From assembly GCF_014529535.1 (NCBI RefSeq), contig NW_023503334.1, positions 1-64,000 on the forward strand: a stretch of 64,000 nucleotides of DNA, in the 5' to 3' direction. This stretch comes from Bradysia coprophila. Lineage: Eukaryota; Arthropoda; Insecta; Diptera; Sciaridae. This document shows, one piece after another, positions 22,720 through 36,500 of this stretch. Within the stretch, counting starts at the first letter, position 1, and each line of letters opens with the position of its first letter. Position numbers and translations under genes: made by a program. The notes below the pieces were generated by a model. The model was not told the origin of the DNA and ran no database searches. It worked only from the letters and a program-made list of their open reading frames with translations.

Positions 22720-24680
22720 TATCCGTCATGTAATTTCAATTTTCAAAAAAATACAACGAAGGTTCCGTTTAAGGTGAATTCTTAGATCAGAAATGAAATG
22801 CCGTAGTTGCATGTTGTTATAACGTATGCATTCAAGTTGTTCCTGAACCTATTTTTCAGAACTTGCTACGATGTCGGTACCGATATCGAATTCAAATTTT
22901 TTGTCTTTTGTTGTCTTGTTGGTTGGATTCAAAATCATTCCAATGGATCCTAGACGGAGATGTAGAGAGATGTGAAGGGATGAAAATTCACATCTCCGCA
23001 CATCTTAGATCTCACTTATTGGTTTGGAAAGGTATCAATAAACGTTGGTCCTCCTGACTGTTAGAATACATGAACACATTCGAACGAAAATTAGTTTACT
23101 GGCCGTTACCCAACCCCATATTGGAGAAAACCGAGAAGGTAACGTTTAAAAATGACATCCTGGGTTGACTGTTCGTTTGTTTATAAGAATGCCGAATTGC
23201 AGAAAATGTTGTTCGTTTGGTTCTTAAGGATTATGTTTGGAAGTTTTCCATGTTAATGCAGATGTAACCTTTGACGGAAAAGAAAACTACTTTCAACATC
23301 TAGATCTGAAAATTTTCCATCAGACACAAACACGGCATAGTAAAATAAACCAGTCAGTAGCGGTTAATTTTTGAAATGTCAAATAAGGTACCTGACACAT
23401 TGTATGAAAATGAACACTGACATACATTTTATTCGCAAAAAATAAGGACACTAGATAATTCATGTCCCTAGTCAAATCAAGCGCTCCTGCCTGGTTTACT
23501 TTACTCTGCCGTTAGAACTCTAAGAACTGGCTGCCATAAAGATAGTAAATTTAGCGCCTTGGTACTCATTACTTGTTCAATGTGAAATTACTGTGTGCTT
23601 TCTTGTGAAGGAACCGGTGGAAAAACAGAAGATGGACAGTTCTATACTGTCCAAGGGCCACCGGATTTCTGACTGAGGCCGAAACAGCCCTCTGTTAAGA
23701 GATTTGCTTTTCTAGAAATCCGTGTATCTGCGTTTAGTTTAAATTTGTTAGGCATTTCAGGTACAGAAGAAGAAAGAAGGAAAGTGTTGTTTGCAATTAA
23801 ACCATCAATATTATTCTTATGAGAATGTCACTTTACTCTACCATGGTCACAAATGTCTGAATGGAACATAGTATGTTATGTACAATATACCTGCAGGAAA
23901 ATTCGCTTACTCACGTGTAGGAAGGTTGTATCGAAAGCCGAAAGCGAAGGATAAAGTCCCCAGACTGAATAAGCAAATTTTCCCGCAGGAACGTACATAC
24001 ACGGAAAAAATTTTTTAAGGCTAAGGTAACATTGTCTATTGAGCTATATGTACATTTACAAGATAGATGAGAATGATGCCCTGCTCAGCTGAATATAAAT
24101 GCATTTTAGTTGCATGTCTATACTGCTACGTTACACATCTGTACTTATCTCGCTTCAAAAAAAATGTTCAGCTGTGCTGAAAATAATTTTTTGGGTGTAT
24201 CACATTTTACATATTGGCGCCCGATAAGCACTTCTTCACAGTCACAAACAGTGATGTAAAGTTTACCGCTCGTTGGCACGAAGAAAAGAATAATTAATCG
24301 AGTCGACTTCATTGAGAGCTTTGCAGAAATGAGTGTATTATATGGGGGTATGGACGGACATGTAGCCGAAACAATTTTTTCTTAATTGAAAATTTCAATG
24401 AATGACGCTAGTGAATTCGTTATTCCACCATTTTCAATTTTATCGATCGTTGGAGATGCGTCGACTTTGAGCCACTTAGCGGTGTTAGAACGTTGCTAGG
24501 TATTACTTATGTAAAGATAAGTAATCGGTTCGCGTTTATGTGAAAGTACAACTTGGCGAAATTTTTTTGATTCTCTTCAAAAGACTCCTGAAGCGATGCA
24601 AGTCACTTCAATCCACGCAAATAGTGGCGAATTCGGTGAGCTTTTCTGTCTTTTGTTGGTGTGTCAGTTCGTTTTTTCTT

Positions 24681-24756
24681 GATTTTGTATGGAAATGAAG
24701 AGACTTCTTTTTTAAGAAAGTTTTATCAATTTCTGTCTTCATTTCCATACAAAATC
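24681..24756. repeat. Perfect 21 bp stem hairpin
   Basis: GATTTTGTATGGAAATGAAG plus one base at 24681-24701 is exactly inverted at 24736-24756 across a 34-base loop. Total length is 76 bases, the size of a miRNA precursor. Perfect pairing is more typical of a short inverted duplication than of a miRNA. Confidence 0.6.
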
Positions 24757-25146
24757 TAACATAGGCGAATGTGCCACAAATTGCATGGATTTAGTGAATG
24801 TTTTTGTGATTTTCAATTCTGAAAAAGTGTCGAAAAAATTCCGAAATTTCGTTTAAGACAATGCTAAAGTGAAGTCTAAATTTATGCGAAAAATGATATA
24901 ATTTCGATGAAAACTCCGTGTCCACGTCCTTTCTGGAAAAAGTGGGACTATCGTTTTGTGTCAAAAGTTGTTGGCTTTTTTCAGTAACAATGATAAATGT
25001 CTGTGTTGTGTTCTTCTATTTGACTAAAGGGTAAGTCTGATGTTTAGGAGTAAAAAATTCGAGAACTCTAATCACTAAAATAAAATCTAGGGTATTATGT
25101 GATTTTCCTCGTGGGCTTACCCTCATTTTCAATAACAAATTGACAA

Positions 25147-25552
25147 TTAAGAGGTTCCGAGCGTACGCTGAAATTGTAGCATACATTTCTGCGTTTCGAA
25201 ATTTTTGATCGTTGATATCTTTTTACGAGAGCCCCTTTTAAAAAATGTACGACCACATATTCGAGTAAAAATATGTCAGCTTTGAATAAAAAATAAAATT
25301 GTCTGTGAAAGTTTCATGTGCGTTGAGAAAACTGTACCGATGCCCCAAATTTGCATCAAAGGTACACTTTTCTCAAAGCACATGGAACTTTCACAGACAA
25401 TTTTATTTTTTATTCAAAGCTGACATATTTTTACTCGAAAATGTGGTCGTACATTTTTTAAAAGGGGCTCTCGTAAAAAGATATCAACGATCAAAAATTT
25501 CGAAACGCAGAAATGTAGGCTACAATTTCAGCCTACGCTCGGAAGCTCTTAA
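25147..25552. mobile_element. Palindromic MITE-like element, about 406 bp
   Basis: It begins TTAAGAGGTTCCGAGCG at 25147; its reverse complement with small changes closes at 25552 (CGCTCGGAAGCTCTTAA). Arms are about 190 bp and near-identical through the block around GTACGACCACAT and GTCTGTGAAAGTT. The centre is near 25350, with a short inner stem TGTACC/GGTACA. TTAA at both tips is compatible with a TTAA-targeting element, but this is inference. The 98-codon frame at 25299-25595 is an artefact of the repeat. Confidence 0.8.
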
Positions 25553-26200
25553 AACTGTTCACTTCAATAACTCAGTAATGTGTGTAAGGTGTTAAATGGA
25601 ATATGTCTACAAAATACAATTTTTGACGAAATGAAATACCCATACTAGAACAATATTTAATTCATTTTACGAAAAGTGACTAAAAAATCGAATAATAAAG
25701 TGGACGTCCGAATTTTATTTTTTTCTCCAATTTTTGGTCACAATTTGTCCGATTTTGATAAACCCCCCCTATCATGTATTAAGGTCTGGGAATTTTTGTG
25801 AATGTAAGTTATTTCAGATCCTTGAGTTCTTTAAGTCTTGTAAGTCCCGTTGAATTAAAAGTTAAGATTAATGAAACGAGATAACGAGAATTATAAAATC
25901 GTCCTCATAAGTGTATTGAGTGTATTTCCATCAGCGCATATGGACAATGATAAATTTAAGAGCTGCCGGTTATCTGGATAAATTTACAATATCCTCGAGA
26001 CTAGTTGACAGAATAAATTTATCAGCGCCGACGGGAATTGAGCTATTATAAATCCAAACTTTACCCGTAAATATTAAATACTTTGGTTATAAAATGTAGA
26101 AAACTTGCTGCATACCACCGACAATTACAGACCATTTAGGTATGCGTTGTGTGGTACCACTCTAATCAGTCGAATCGGGCAACAATTATCAATTAAAAAA

Positions 26201-26411
26201 TCCCTCTGCCACGATAGTACATAAATTGCCTTTCAATGTACCAGCAGCGTGTGATGAAAGTCGGTCGATTAGTGTGATTGTTAATTGTGTTTTGCAGTTC
26301 CTTTGTGAACTTTTTGTTTTATCGACTTTTTACGAATTATTATTTTTACTTTTTATTAAATGGCCAGTTAGAATTCAACGGGTTGCATCTTATAACTTAT
26401 TTTACCAAATC
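26201..26411 (+). other. Possible 5' untranslated exon of the 27402 gene
   Basis: A good donor (ATC|GTGAGTATAC) ends at 26411, and a good acceptor (CTTTCCATTTTCAG) ends at 27355, 46 bases before the ATG at 27402. A noncoding first exon ending at 26411 is a reasonable model. The start of the exon is unknown, and the 95-codon frame at 26226 has no recognisable content. Confidence 0.25.
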
Positions 26412-27401
26412 GTGAGTATACACACAAACATAACATATCATAAAGAACTAGTGAAATTTGCACCAAAAATGGTGGAGCTTGGAAGAGGAAGTACTCAATC
26501 AAAGTTGTTGTAATACAAATGAAGTCAAAAATGTAATATCTGGATCTTGCGATAAACTTTAAAAATAGATTCGTTCCGACTTAACCTCAATATTTCAGTC
26601 ACTCATACACTGATTGTGATGCCCGGTATTTTTTTTCTGTCTTAAATATTAGCCCATTTACAGGGGAGACTCATCACCTTGTAAGCATATTTTGATCCTT
26701 AGGTAAAAATTGGTCTAAAAGTTCGATATTTTTAGTCAAAGAATGAGGGTCACTCAAACTTGACAGTGAAGCTATAGTGAAGTTGTTCAAGAAGTTGATC
26801 AATTGATGCAATCGTTACATATCATTTTCACTTTCAAAAGAATCTCGTCTAGACCAATGACCATTTATGAAACTTTTCCATGCTATTGACACAGCATCTG
26901 TGCCAAAATGTCTATGGAGAACTTCGACGTTTGCAAATGTCTCAAAAATTTCGAGCAATTTCTTCACGAATCATCGAAAAGTTCATTTCAAAATGGTTAA
27001 AAATTTATATCCTAATAGTTACCGATCCCACTGATTAGATTGCCGTCCTCTCATAGAAATATTGAAAATAGCACAGAATCTACCAAAATTTACATCGCAC
27101 ATCTGTTTGCATTTTACCGCAACGCACATAAAAAGTTGATCTAAAAAACACATTGACGACAATAGAGAATCAAGTAACCCATACAACAAATTGACGTTAA
27201 CTATCAATTATACAACACAATAGACTTGAGTCAATTTGTGATTGAGTATTTCCCAAGCCAAGCCTCTTATATATTTTAGTGGTAAAACATTGTCATCACC
27301 CCGAAGTGACCAATATTGACGACTAATCCTAACATTTTCTGCTTTCCATTTTCAGATTTTAATAGTTTTACAATTTTAATTTTTTTTAAATCGAATTCAA
27401 C

Positions 27402-27726
27402 ATGATTGACCAGTTGGTGATTGATTCAAAGCCAGACTGTGAAACTGCCTCCTCCTTGACAACGTCATCAAATGGTGCACATTCACTAAGCCAATCAAAC
27501 AGAAAAGCGAACAATTACGTTGCATCAAACAAATTTACCAAAAAAGAGTCAACGGATTCAGGTTATGGCAGTGGCGACAGTAACAGCTTTCAAACGCCTT
27601 CGCGTACGAACGGTAAAGAATTTTTAATCGATGAAAGCACTCGGCATGCATTTGAATTGATCCGCGAAACAGATGAATCGGCAATGGATCTTAATACAAC
27701 CGATATGTCATTCAGGGAAGATGTAG
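27402..27726 (+). CDS. First coding exon of an unidentified long-intron gene (partial)
   Basis: The ATG at 27402 (context CAACATG) follows an acceptor ending TTTTCAG at 27355. The frame runs 108 codons and ends at a strong donor, GATGTAG|GTGAGTAC. The residues are hydrophilic, Ser/Asn/Asp-rich and probably disordered. They contain KKESTDSGYGSGDS (about residues 47-60). DSGYGS (52-57) matches the DSGxxS phosphodegron read by beta-TrCP/Slimb, so regulated turnover is possible. An acidic stretch ends the exon. The phase (one base, G) joins exactly to the exon at 44510. I do not recognise the protein family. The composition and the clean splice sites argue that it is real. It is probably an N-terminal regulatory region of a nuclear or cytoplasmic protein whose main domains lie beyond the window. 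Confidence 0.65.
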
Positions 27727-30700
27727 GTGAGTACGCAAGTGATTCATTTTTGTGGAAAATATTTCATTTTGTTCGTAGTTTAGGACTTAGCGTTTTTTTC
27801 TTTGTTTACAATCAATGAACGTCATTGACAGCTATTGTTTAACATCTGAGATATTAGTCTCTTCTTTGAATTGTTGAGTTATGTCTGACACGGTACTTTA
27901 CTTGGCGATGAACGCATTACAAAAAGTAATTATTTTTCCGAGTCTTAGGCGGCATGAGTTGCCGTGAAACTAAAAATTATTTCCACGCAGATGGATTCAT
28001 TTTTAGATTAGATTTGTCATGTTGCGATGGTGTATTGCGTTTCCAGACCATGAAACTATTCCCTAATCCTGTTCCCGTTCATCATGCGCATCAATTAAAC
28101 CTTCCCGTCCTTTTAAGATCCTTTAGAAAGCCCTAGTTTGAACACATGTGTTGAATAGTTTGTCATTAGCGACTTTTAATCCTTGGATAACTCTAACTGC
28201 AAATGTATCTCATGAAGACATAAAAGACAGAAAAAATTTTTCGGCATAGATTCAAGAGTTTTCAGGGAATCACATGAAAAAACGACAATTCTACAACAAA
28301 GCACTTACACCACTCCTTCTTTTAGTTTTTATACAATTTTCGTTTACCCACAATTTTCTTTCAATAAAAGTTCAGATTATCCATTGGTTCGATATCTTTC
28401 TTTCCATCCATCCCGCCATCAACCCACTTGTATTCTGCTTTCTCAATGTTCAAACGAGAAATTCGTTCTACATTTCGTCTCGTCAATCAATGTGAACATC
28501 TTTCGCCGCTCATTTCATTGTCGATCAATTTAGTTTTCATTGAAATCTATGAACCCTTTCAACAAGCAATCATTAATCAAATAAATTGATTTTCGCCCAC
28601 CGCATCCATAAATTCAATTAATAATCAATTTACAAGCTGCTTCTTTCATGCATTCGATCGCATGTTTAACGCATTTCCATATTAATATTCAATGTTTACG
28701 GGATATCGGTGTTAATTTTTATACCCATCAAAAAGTTGACAAACTCGAAATCTTTTACTTGCATACACGTGTAGTACATGGGGTAGTTTATTCTTGTTAT
28801 CCGTTTTACCACTGCATTGATATATAGAATTCTTCACATGTTCTCGTTTTTATGGAAACGGAATACCTTCCAATACTTTCCCTATTACACAATCGACCAG
28901 GTAATAGTCTCCGAAAAAGAGGGTGAATAAACCATCAACAAATCGTAAGATAGTAGACATGTAACGTATTTTCCTTTTTCGTTTTCTTAAATCAAAAGTT
29001 TTCAGTTCATGTCGGGGTTCGTATCAACGAAATGTTTATTATGAAAATTGTATGTAGGTAGAGTTTAGGTAGATCGGTATGTTGGGTAATGTAATAAGTA
29101 AATTACCGTATCCAAACTATAAAAATATCCCTAAACTATCCCGTACACGCATTTGGGTGAAAATTTTTATTTTATTTACCATTCAGCAGCAGATGCGAAA
29201 ATGCGTTATTATTACACGAAGACGAAGGTATAAAAACAAAGTCCCTTAGAAACATCATAAACTGCAGAGTGCACATTTTTATATGAAAAACTTCTTATAA
29301 GACGACAGGATCACATATGTCACGAAATTGATGTATTCTTTGGTGCTATATGGATTTGAGTTTTTTTTTTAAGAAAAAGGGGACCAACCAATTTTTATAT
29401 GGTTTAAAGGTACGTATAAATGCACATTTATTATGGGTACGATTTAGGGGTAAGGTAAATATGTTCATACCGTTGTAACGTTAACAGGCAAGCGGGAAAA
29501 GTCTTGAGCGAGAAACCGTTTTTATCGAAATGGAAAGAAAATGTTTTTATTTTCATTTTAACTTTGTTTCAGTCTCTTATCGTTATTGTTTAATGTGCGT
29601 ACCACACATGGTAAGGTTTAGGTTTACATTAAGTTTTGAATTTACGAGGTAATAAATGGTTCAGAATTAGTTCCGTTCACAATTAATAAACTAATTGATC
29701 GGATCACTTAATGGAATTGAGTTTGGAAGCTCAATCAGTTTGTAACAGATATCCATAAATATCGATATGTTGTAGGCTAAAGTTCTTATAGTTAAGCTCT
29801 TGAGATTGGTGCTGAAACTGCGGAGAGCCCACGTGCACTTCAGTACCTCAAGGCATCGACTTGAAACCTAATCTGGCATTCTTGTTTTTAAATGTTAACG
29901 AACTTTTGGCCGGGTGTATGACTCATTTAGCTAATATCAAAGAAAAATCAAATTGGTTATGAACTGGAGGTACTACTGTCATTAGGTAATATAAATGTTA
30001 AAAATAAAATGTTTATTAAATTGTGTGCCATGCCGGACTAGTTTATAATTCGGGAAGTTGATCCCTCCGGCACGACTCATCTTTCTATCAAAATTTTACT
30101 TTTAAATGTCATTCTGCATGTGGTGCCGAAAGTTTTATTTGCAGAGCAATTTGGTTATTCTACAATGTGGCTGAGGTATATAACTGATTATCGTTCGATC
30201 TAGGACTCTCCTAACGTTTAAAAGAAATAGTTCAATCACAATAGGTGACTTTATGAGACGCTCAGCCTTGTAATCGTTATTTATTTCAATGCATCTCAAT
30301 CAGCAAGTACTAGGCAATGCCGTACAAATTTTCATAAAATACTGTTTAGAACCGAAGCTTCAACATCAATTTGCCTGAACCAGAACCCAATATTTAAAAG
30401 ATCATTTTCATCGTCTTGATAATCTCAATCTCAACACCCCAAACAGAAGTCAAAAGATACTTTGATCGATTTTTAACCGAACGTCCGACACAAAAACCAT
30501 CTGTGTCTCAAAACAAATTTTTACAAAAGAATATGAACCCTTTTGCATCGATCGATGTGTAAATCAATAAATAATTAATCATTGCTTTTCTTAATAAAAA
30601 TCGGTTAGGCGAATGGGATGTGTGTGTGTCTTTTCTTTCGTTAGAGATATATCCTACACCTTGAGTTACCGTTACGATGCAACGGGCAAAAACTTTTATT

Positions 30701-31441
30701 TGACCCCTCTGATTCTAACATTTTTCCTTACGAAACACGAATGAATGAAATCATTAGGAACAATATAAATACATTTTTTGGCGCGTGTTTGAACAGAGGG
30801 TGTTCTGTTTTCTTTATAAAATTATTACATTGTTCCGCATAACATAGTTTATGCGTTAAGGAATAATTGAATTTTAGAGAAAAACTTTCTTTGGATCAAA
30901 ATTATTTAACTGCATCAGTTGAAGGTGAATGACAACGTTAGCTGTATGTAGTAGTTGCAGCATGTCAATTAGAAACTGTACTATTATATGTAGCTGTAGT
31001 TATCCTTCCTTCACTGACGAAATGCACATTATATGAACAATAAATTAGCATAAAAATGGGTATCGTGTTTTACCTGTTTTCAACATATCAAGATTTCTTT
31101 ATAATGTTAAGTTGCACAATCTTACAATACGCACACCCATTACAAAATAATATACCGACCAGACGAACGTTACTTTCCGACTCTTTCCGTCTGACAGATA
31201 ACTTAATAGAATCAATATACGGATTGTTCGCTTGATACATGAATTTATAAATGGAAATCTGTATGACAAAGAGTTGTTGTCCCTTTAAATTGTCAAAGAA
31301 AAAAAAATTCTTTTATTTGAAATTCATAAAACATGTATTTGATGTACGGTTTCGCGGGCTTTAAACTTCCTTGTTTGCTAAAAAAAAATCAACAAAATTT
31401 CTTATTAGAACACAGTTCCGTGTGTTTGTTTATAAGGTCGT

Positions 31442-31522
31442 GATTCTAGGTTTTTAACTAACATAAATGGAATTAGTTGCAAATACACTAATTCCGTTTA
31501 CGTTTCATAAAAACCTAGAATC
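31442..31522. repeat. 81-base hairpin with 36 bp arms and 9-base loop (pre-miRNA-like)
   Basis: GATTCTAGGTTTTTA at 31442 pairs perfectly with TAAAAACCTAGAATC ending at 31522. After a 3-base internal bulge the stem continues to GGAATTAGT/ACTAATTCC next to the loop TGCAAATAC. About 31 of 36 positions pair. Size, loop and interior mismatches fit a pre-miRNA; a very small MITE is the alternative. It lies in the large intron of the 27402 gene. Confidence 0.5.
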
Positions 31523-33548
31523 GACATTCGTAACGAGAAGTGTTACCGTTAAACTTTTGAAGGGAACTTCATTCTGAATGTCACCGAATTTTAAAGTGAA
31601 GTCTCAAAATCTCGGTTAATGAAACAATTTATCTTGAATCGATTAATGATTGGATCACCTTTTTCGAACAGACGACCACTGTCTCCACAGGCAGAAAAAT
31701 TATATTTTATATAACTATCGTTCGACATTTCTCGGTCATAGTTCACCCAATAAATTATCGTGTGGAAAATTCGCAGATGAAAAGTCTATTGGTAGTTTAG
31801 TTGGTCTAAGGGTGAACGATTTTCTTTGGCGGTCCCGACCCATTTTTTTTTTAAATAGTCAGAGGAAAGATTTTTTCGTCCATTTTATCGTATGGCAACA
31901 ATCTTTTTGATATTAAATATTACGAGGACAAAGGCAAGCAAACTAAGGACTATAATGCTGAGAAGATATTTATTGTGCCGAATTATGTTAATCGTACGAA
32001 ATAAAAATTTAGCTTTAATTCCACAAAGACTATAAATATTTAAAAAAAGAAAAAATTGTCGTTGTCGCTGCCATTGAAGCATATAAATGTATTTTACACT
32101 CTAATTAAGGTACACAATGGCATCATATATCGTCCACGATCAAAATATAATGTACATATGGTAAATGGGTGTATTCAAATAAACTGACTGACGAGAGAAA
32201 TATGTTAAATTAATATACGCAAATATGCGATGAAGCAAAATTTCGCGATTTTTTTTTTCTTCTCTGTCGCTGGTATTTTCTTAGCTTTTTCACATTCGGT
32301 GGTCCTGTGTGGGTTTTTTATGTACTTCTTCTTTGCAACTGCATCACATTTTCGTCGTTCAAGTTCAGTGTCTAATGAAGCGTAGCACCGTTTTTATGGC
32401 TCAAACAGAGTGTTAAGTAATTGCATTTTATTTGGAAATACTGACACCATTTATAATATTAATGAAAATTCATTTAATTTTGTGAATTCATAAATAATAA
32501 TCGGTAATCAACACTAGAAGAACTCTCAGCTAGGTTATTGATTACACAAGACAATTGTATAATGTGGGGTGTGAGAAATAACGAAGTTTAAATTCATCGA
32601 AACAAAAAATGTTAAAGACGCACCAACGAACATAATCATTTTAACCTGATGCCATATTCTCTATATCACCTATGGTCAGACATAACGTAAATTGGTTGAA
32701 TGACCTTTTTACTATTTTTTTTTCTTGTCTTTTTTTTAGTGATGACACGAGTCAACCGATAAAACATGTGTCCTGTTCTACCTTTTCTAGTAGTTGGCTA
32801 CAAAAATACTCGAGAAAAAAAAATTGAAATAAAATAAACGCACCACTATTGTCTATTTAGTTCCACCATGTTTATCGTACCGAAACCAAAATATTCTAAT
32901 TTTTATTTACAATTCACTTCTTATCACGAACGAAACTTTTAATCTTTTTAAAGAAATGCAAGAATGTAAATACTCTGTCGGTAGTTTACGTTACGTTATT
33001 ATTCTTTATATATGTGTCCTGTGTGTGTATCGCTATGAGTACGTTTGCGACCGCACTTAAATATTATCGTTATGCATAGCATAAATAATTCATGGCTATG
33101 GTTATTACATTTTAACGTAATAATTATAAATTTGCCATTTACCCGAACTGATCTGCGAGGACTTTATTCCGTATTTGAAAACAGAAAAAGGTAAACATAA
33201 GTCAATGCCGCATTTGTATACGTCTTTTCTTGAAGACCAGTCCTCTCGTGTTGATATGAAGTGAGAATTGATAATAAAAAAATATTTAATTTTTATGTTA
33301 AAACCACCATATGCATTGTCTCGTGCTACAAAAGCATGAATATTATTCCTGACCGTAGTATATCCCCAATATTACCTCATTTTATATTCGATCATGATAG
33401 TGAACCCTCAATATTTTTTTGTTAAACTGTACTGTATATGCGCGGGAAATTCGCCATATGGTTACATTTAATGTATATGTTGTATAGACTGGGTACGGGT
33501 ATATTGTAGACGGTATGCAATTTTACTCGCCGTTATGCTCTACTCTTT

Positions 33549-33563
33549 CTCTCTCTCTCTCTC
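33549..33563. repeat. (CT)n microsatellite
   Basis: A short uninterrupted CT run within the large intron; no other significance seen. Confidence 0.8.
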
Positions 33564-36500
33564 AATGACACAATATATATATAAAAATGCATTTGATTTT
33601 GTCACAAAATTTTTGTGTAATCTCGGATAATTTGATTTTATGATTTGGAAACATTTTTCGGAAAACTCAGGTTTTTAGAGTACGAATCACAACGGTACAT
33701 TGGACAATACTTTTTGTTAGTGTATCGATGGAATTCGGTCGGTAGACTGATTATCAAAATTTAAAAAAATAGAACTGCTACTTGCACGGAGTTCCCCCGA
33801 ACATAGATTCTGATTTATTTCTCAAATTTTATGTGAATTTTGTACCTTTCTTCAAATAAAAAATCGGAAACCTTTTCCGTTACAAAGACCGAGAGTGAAA
33901 CTTATTACTTGAGCCTAATGCGTTCCACATTGTTATATTATCTATTTTTGCCGTGAATCGCACAGGCAATGTTTATAAATAAAATCAATAAAATGTTATG
34001 TTTATGGCGATCGAGTAACAAAATCAAATTGACTGTATCAATCGAATCACATTCAAAAGTTGATCTGTTGTCCATGCCCTAATGAATCATTTTTATGATT
34101 GTTCCGATCATAATTTCAGCAGATCAAAATAACTTTGCTAAATTCGTTGATCGTATTTTATGATTAGTCGTTACTTCGATCATTATCTCGTTCAAGTCCA
34201 ACCAACAAATGTATGGACCAGTACATTACAACCTCCTGGAAAACAGCATTGCATTTTTTCAAACAAAAATATAAACACAATTTTAGGGAGCTTATGCCAT
34301 AAGATACGAGAATACAATGTAATACAATTGTATGCTTAACGAACTAACTCAAAATTGAATTAATCATATTAGCTCCGTACACACAGCATAGATTGAAGGA
34401 CATTTTTAATGTTTGTACCGTGGTGGTGTTGTAGAGAGATGCAGGGACTTTGATTATAAAATGCAGAATTTTTTTTTATTAGAACAAAATGATTCAACGT
34501 GTGGTTTTGTTGCTACATAACGTGTAAGTTGCATATACGTTACTACTCTCAACATAAGACACTTTGAAATAAATTGTGTTTTATGTATTTCGGTTTTTTA
34601 TATGCTTAGTTTTAGACTATAACTTGCAGTAGAACAACAAACATTTATAGCATACTCTCTATTTCAATAATAAATTAACGAAAATTATAGTCCCGGTTCG
34701 ATAACCTCACAATGATAGGGGTGCTATAGAGTTTGTTTGAAGAGAAAAAAAAAACAACAACAACAAATGAATGGGAGCATAGTTAACTGTTAACGTTTCA
34801 TATATTAGCAATAGTTGAGTAGGACTAGAATAGAATCAGCACCTGGCTTTCAAACGAAAAAAATTTGGAAATAAAAAAAATTTCCCTCACACTTTGCAAT
34901 ATTTTCTCGGACTGCATTGATAAAATATGTGACTCACTATAATGATGATCATTGGACTTTGTTTAATTAACTGAAAAACTATCACAATCCGACAATGCGA
35001 AGAGCGGTCAATTTATTAAGGGACCTCCACATTATTGGTTCACAATCACAATTTAATCGTCGCATATATTTCCATTTTATTATCAACTTTTTTTCTTCGT
35101 CTAATAGCTCAGAGCTTTTTATCGTCTCAACAGAACCGTTGATGAACTGTATATGTATATACACTATTATATTGTAGCAACGGCTGAATATTTTTTGTGA
35201 AAATAACCGCCAGCAATTTTTGATAAATTATGAAAACAGTGTGGGTGGTAGTATCGGATAATTTTGTGTATTGTGTGGGTGTCTAATTTTCCTGCAGGGG
35301 TGTAAATATTTGGATATTGACTCTGGGTACGTGAGAGGTTCGAATGGAAAATTGTGTACCAATTTGAATGAATCAATTTCTGGTGGCATTTCTTTTTTCT
35401 TCTTTTTTTATTAAAAATGTGTCCTTGCCACGGAATTCGTTTCGGTCATTCATATCAAATAAATTTCAAATATTATTGGAAAAAAAAAATTAATTTGATA
35501 TCCTGTTTCTTCGCCCATCATATAGCCAAAAAAATGTAAACTAATTATTTTTTAGTCGGTTGAACATAATTTCTTAATTAGTTCGTTAATAAAAATGACC
35601 AGAACAAAAAAAAACAGCAACGATAATACAGAAAGAGAATGCAGATAATTTTTAGCAAAAAGAGAGATTAAACCCATTTTTATAAAAGTATATATGAGGT
35701 GATAGTAGAAAATGATGTCATTCTACTCATTATATACAATGTTGCCCGTTGTCCATTCAGTTTGAGAGCAGAGATTGAGTTTGGGATGTGATATGCGATT
35801 TGTTGGGTTTTTTTTTCGCCGAAATTTTTCTTAAAAAACGAGAAAAAATCACATAAATCCGTGACTATATAAATGAATGTTTATCCGGAAACATTAAATG
35901 TTTTGGTCAATACATATTCACGTTAAATAAAAAACTATTTGTACAAAAATTATTTGAAGCATTTTAACACTCTGTTTGATTATGATGGGGTCGGTATGGG
36001 TCAACAGCATCTCTCACATAATATGCGTTTTACATTTCTTTCTGCTTTTTTTTTCTTCTTAGTATTCATCTCATTTTAAATATTTTCTAAGAGTTTCATT
36101 CAGTAAAATCCAAAAAATCCAGTTGCAGATTATGGTTATATGAATGTATAACAATAATATAATATTCGCGCGTGTGCTATACCTATATTGTTGGTGAAGT
36201 CGCTAATTTTATTACTTTGTTATCAACGATTTCATATGTTTGGCACAATTTTTGCATATGAGAATGACATTTAAATTACATCAATATGATAATTTGAGGA
36301 TTTTAAGAAATAAATTAGTGCATATAATTTACCTAAATTTAGATTCGTGAGAAGTTTTTAAATTAAGGAATTTTCTTATTTTGAGACAATTATTTTTTTG
36401 TGTTGCTTTACCGACCGACCGACGGACGCTTTTGTTATATTTTTAATATTTCGATAAATTTTTGTTTGGTAATAAATACATGTAAACAACACAGTAGTTG

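Larger units (their letters stand above)
22720..26200. other. Gene-free repeat-bearing spacer
   Basis: No coding region is supported. It holds a 21 bp perfect hairpin at 24681-24756 and a 406 bp palindrome at 25147-25552. Weak inverted ends (ACACGGAAAAAATTTTTT near 24000 and AAAATAATTTTTTGGGTGT near 24180) may mark another small element. Confidence 0.5.

Noticed and set aside
24001..24200. Possible terminal-repeat element ending in ACACGGAAAAAATTT / AAAATTATTTTTTGGGTGT
   Set aside because: The ends are mostly A/T homopolymer with poor matching, too weak to call.
25299..25595. 98-codon open frame
   Set aside because: It spans the centre and right arm of the 406 bp palindrome and has no domain.
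28274..28495. Short hydrophobic frame after the 27402 exon
   Set aside because: No splice or domain support; T-rich translation.
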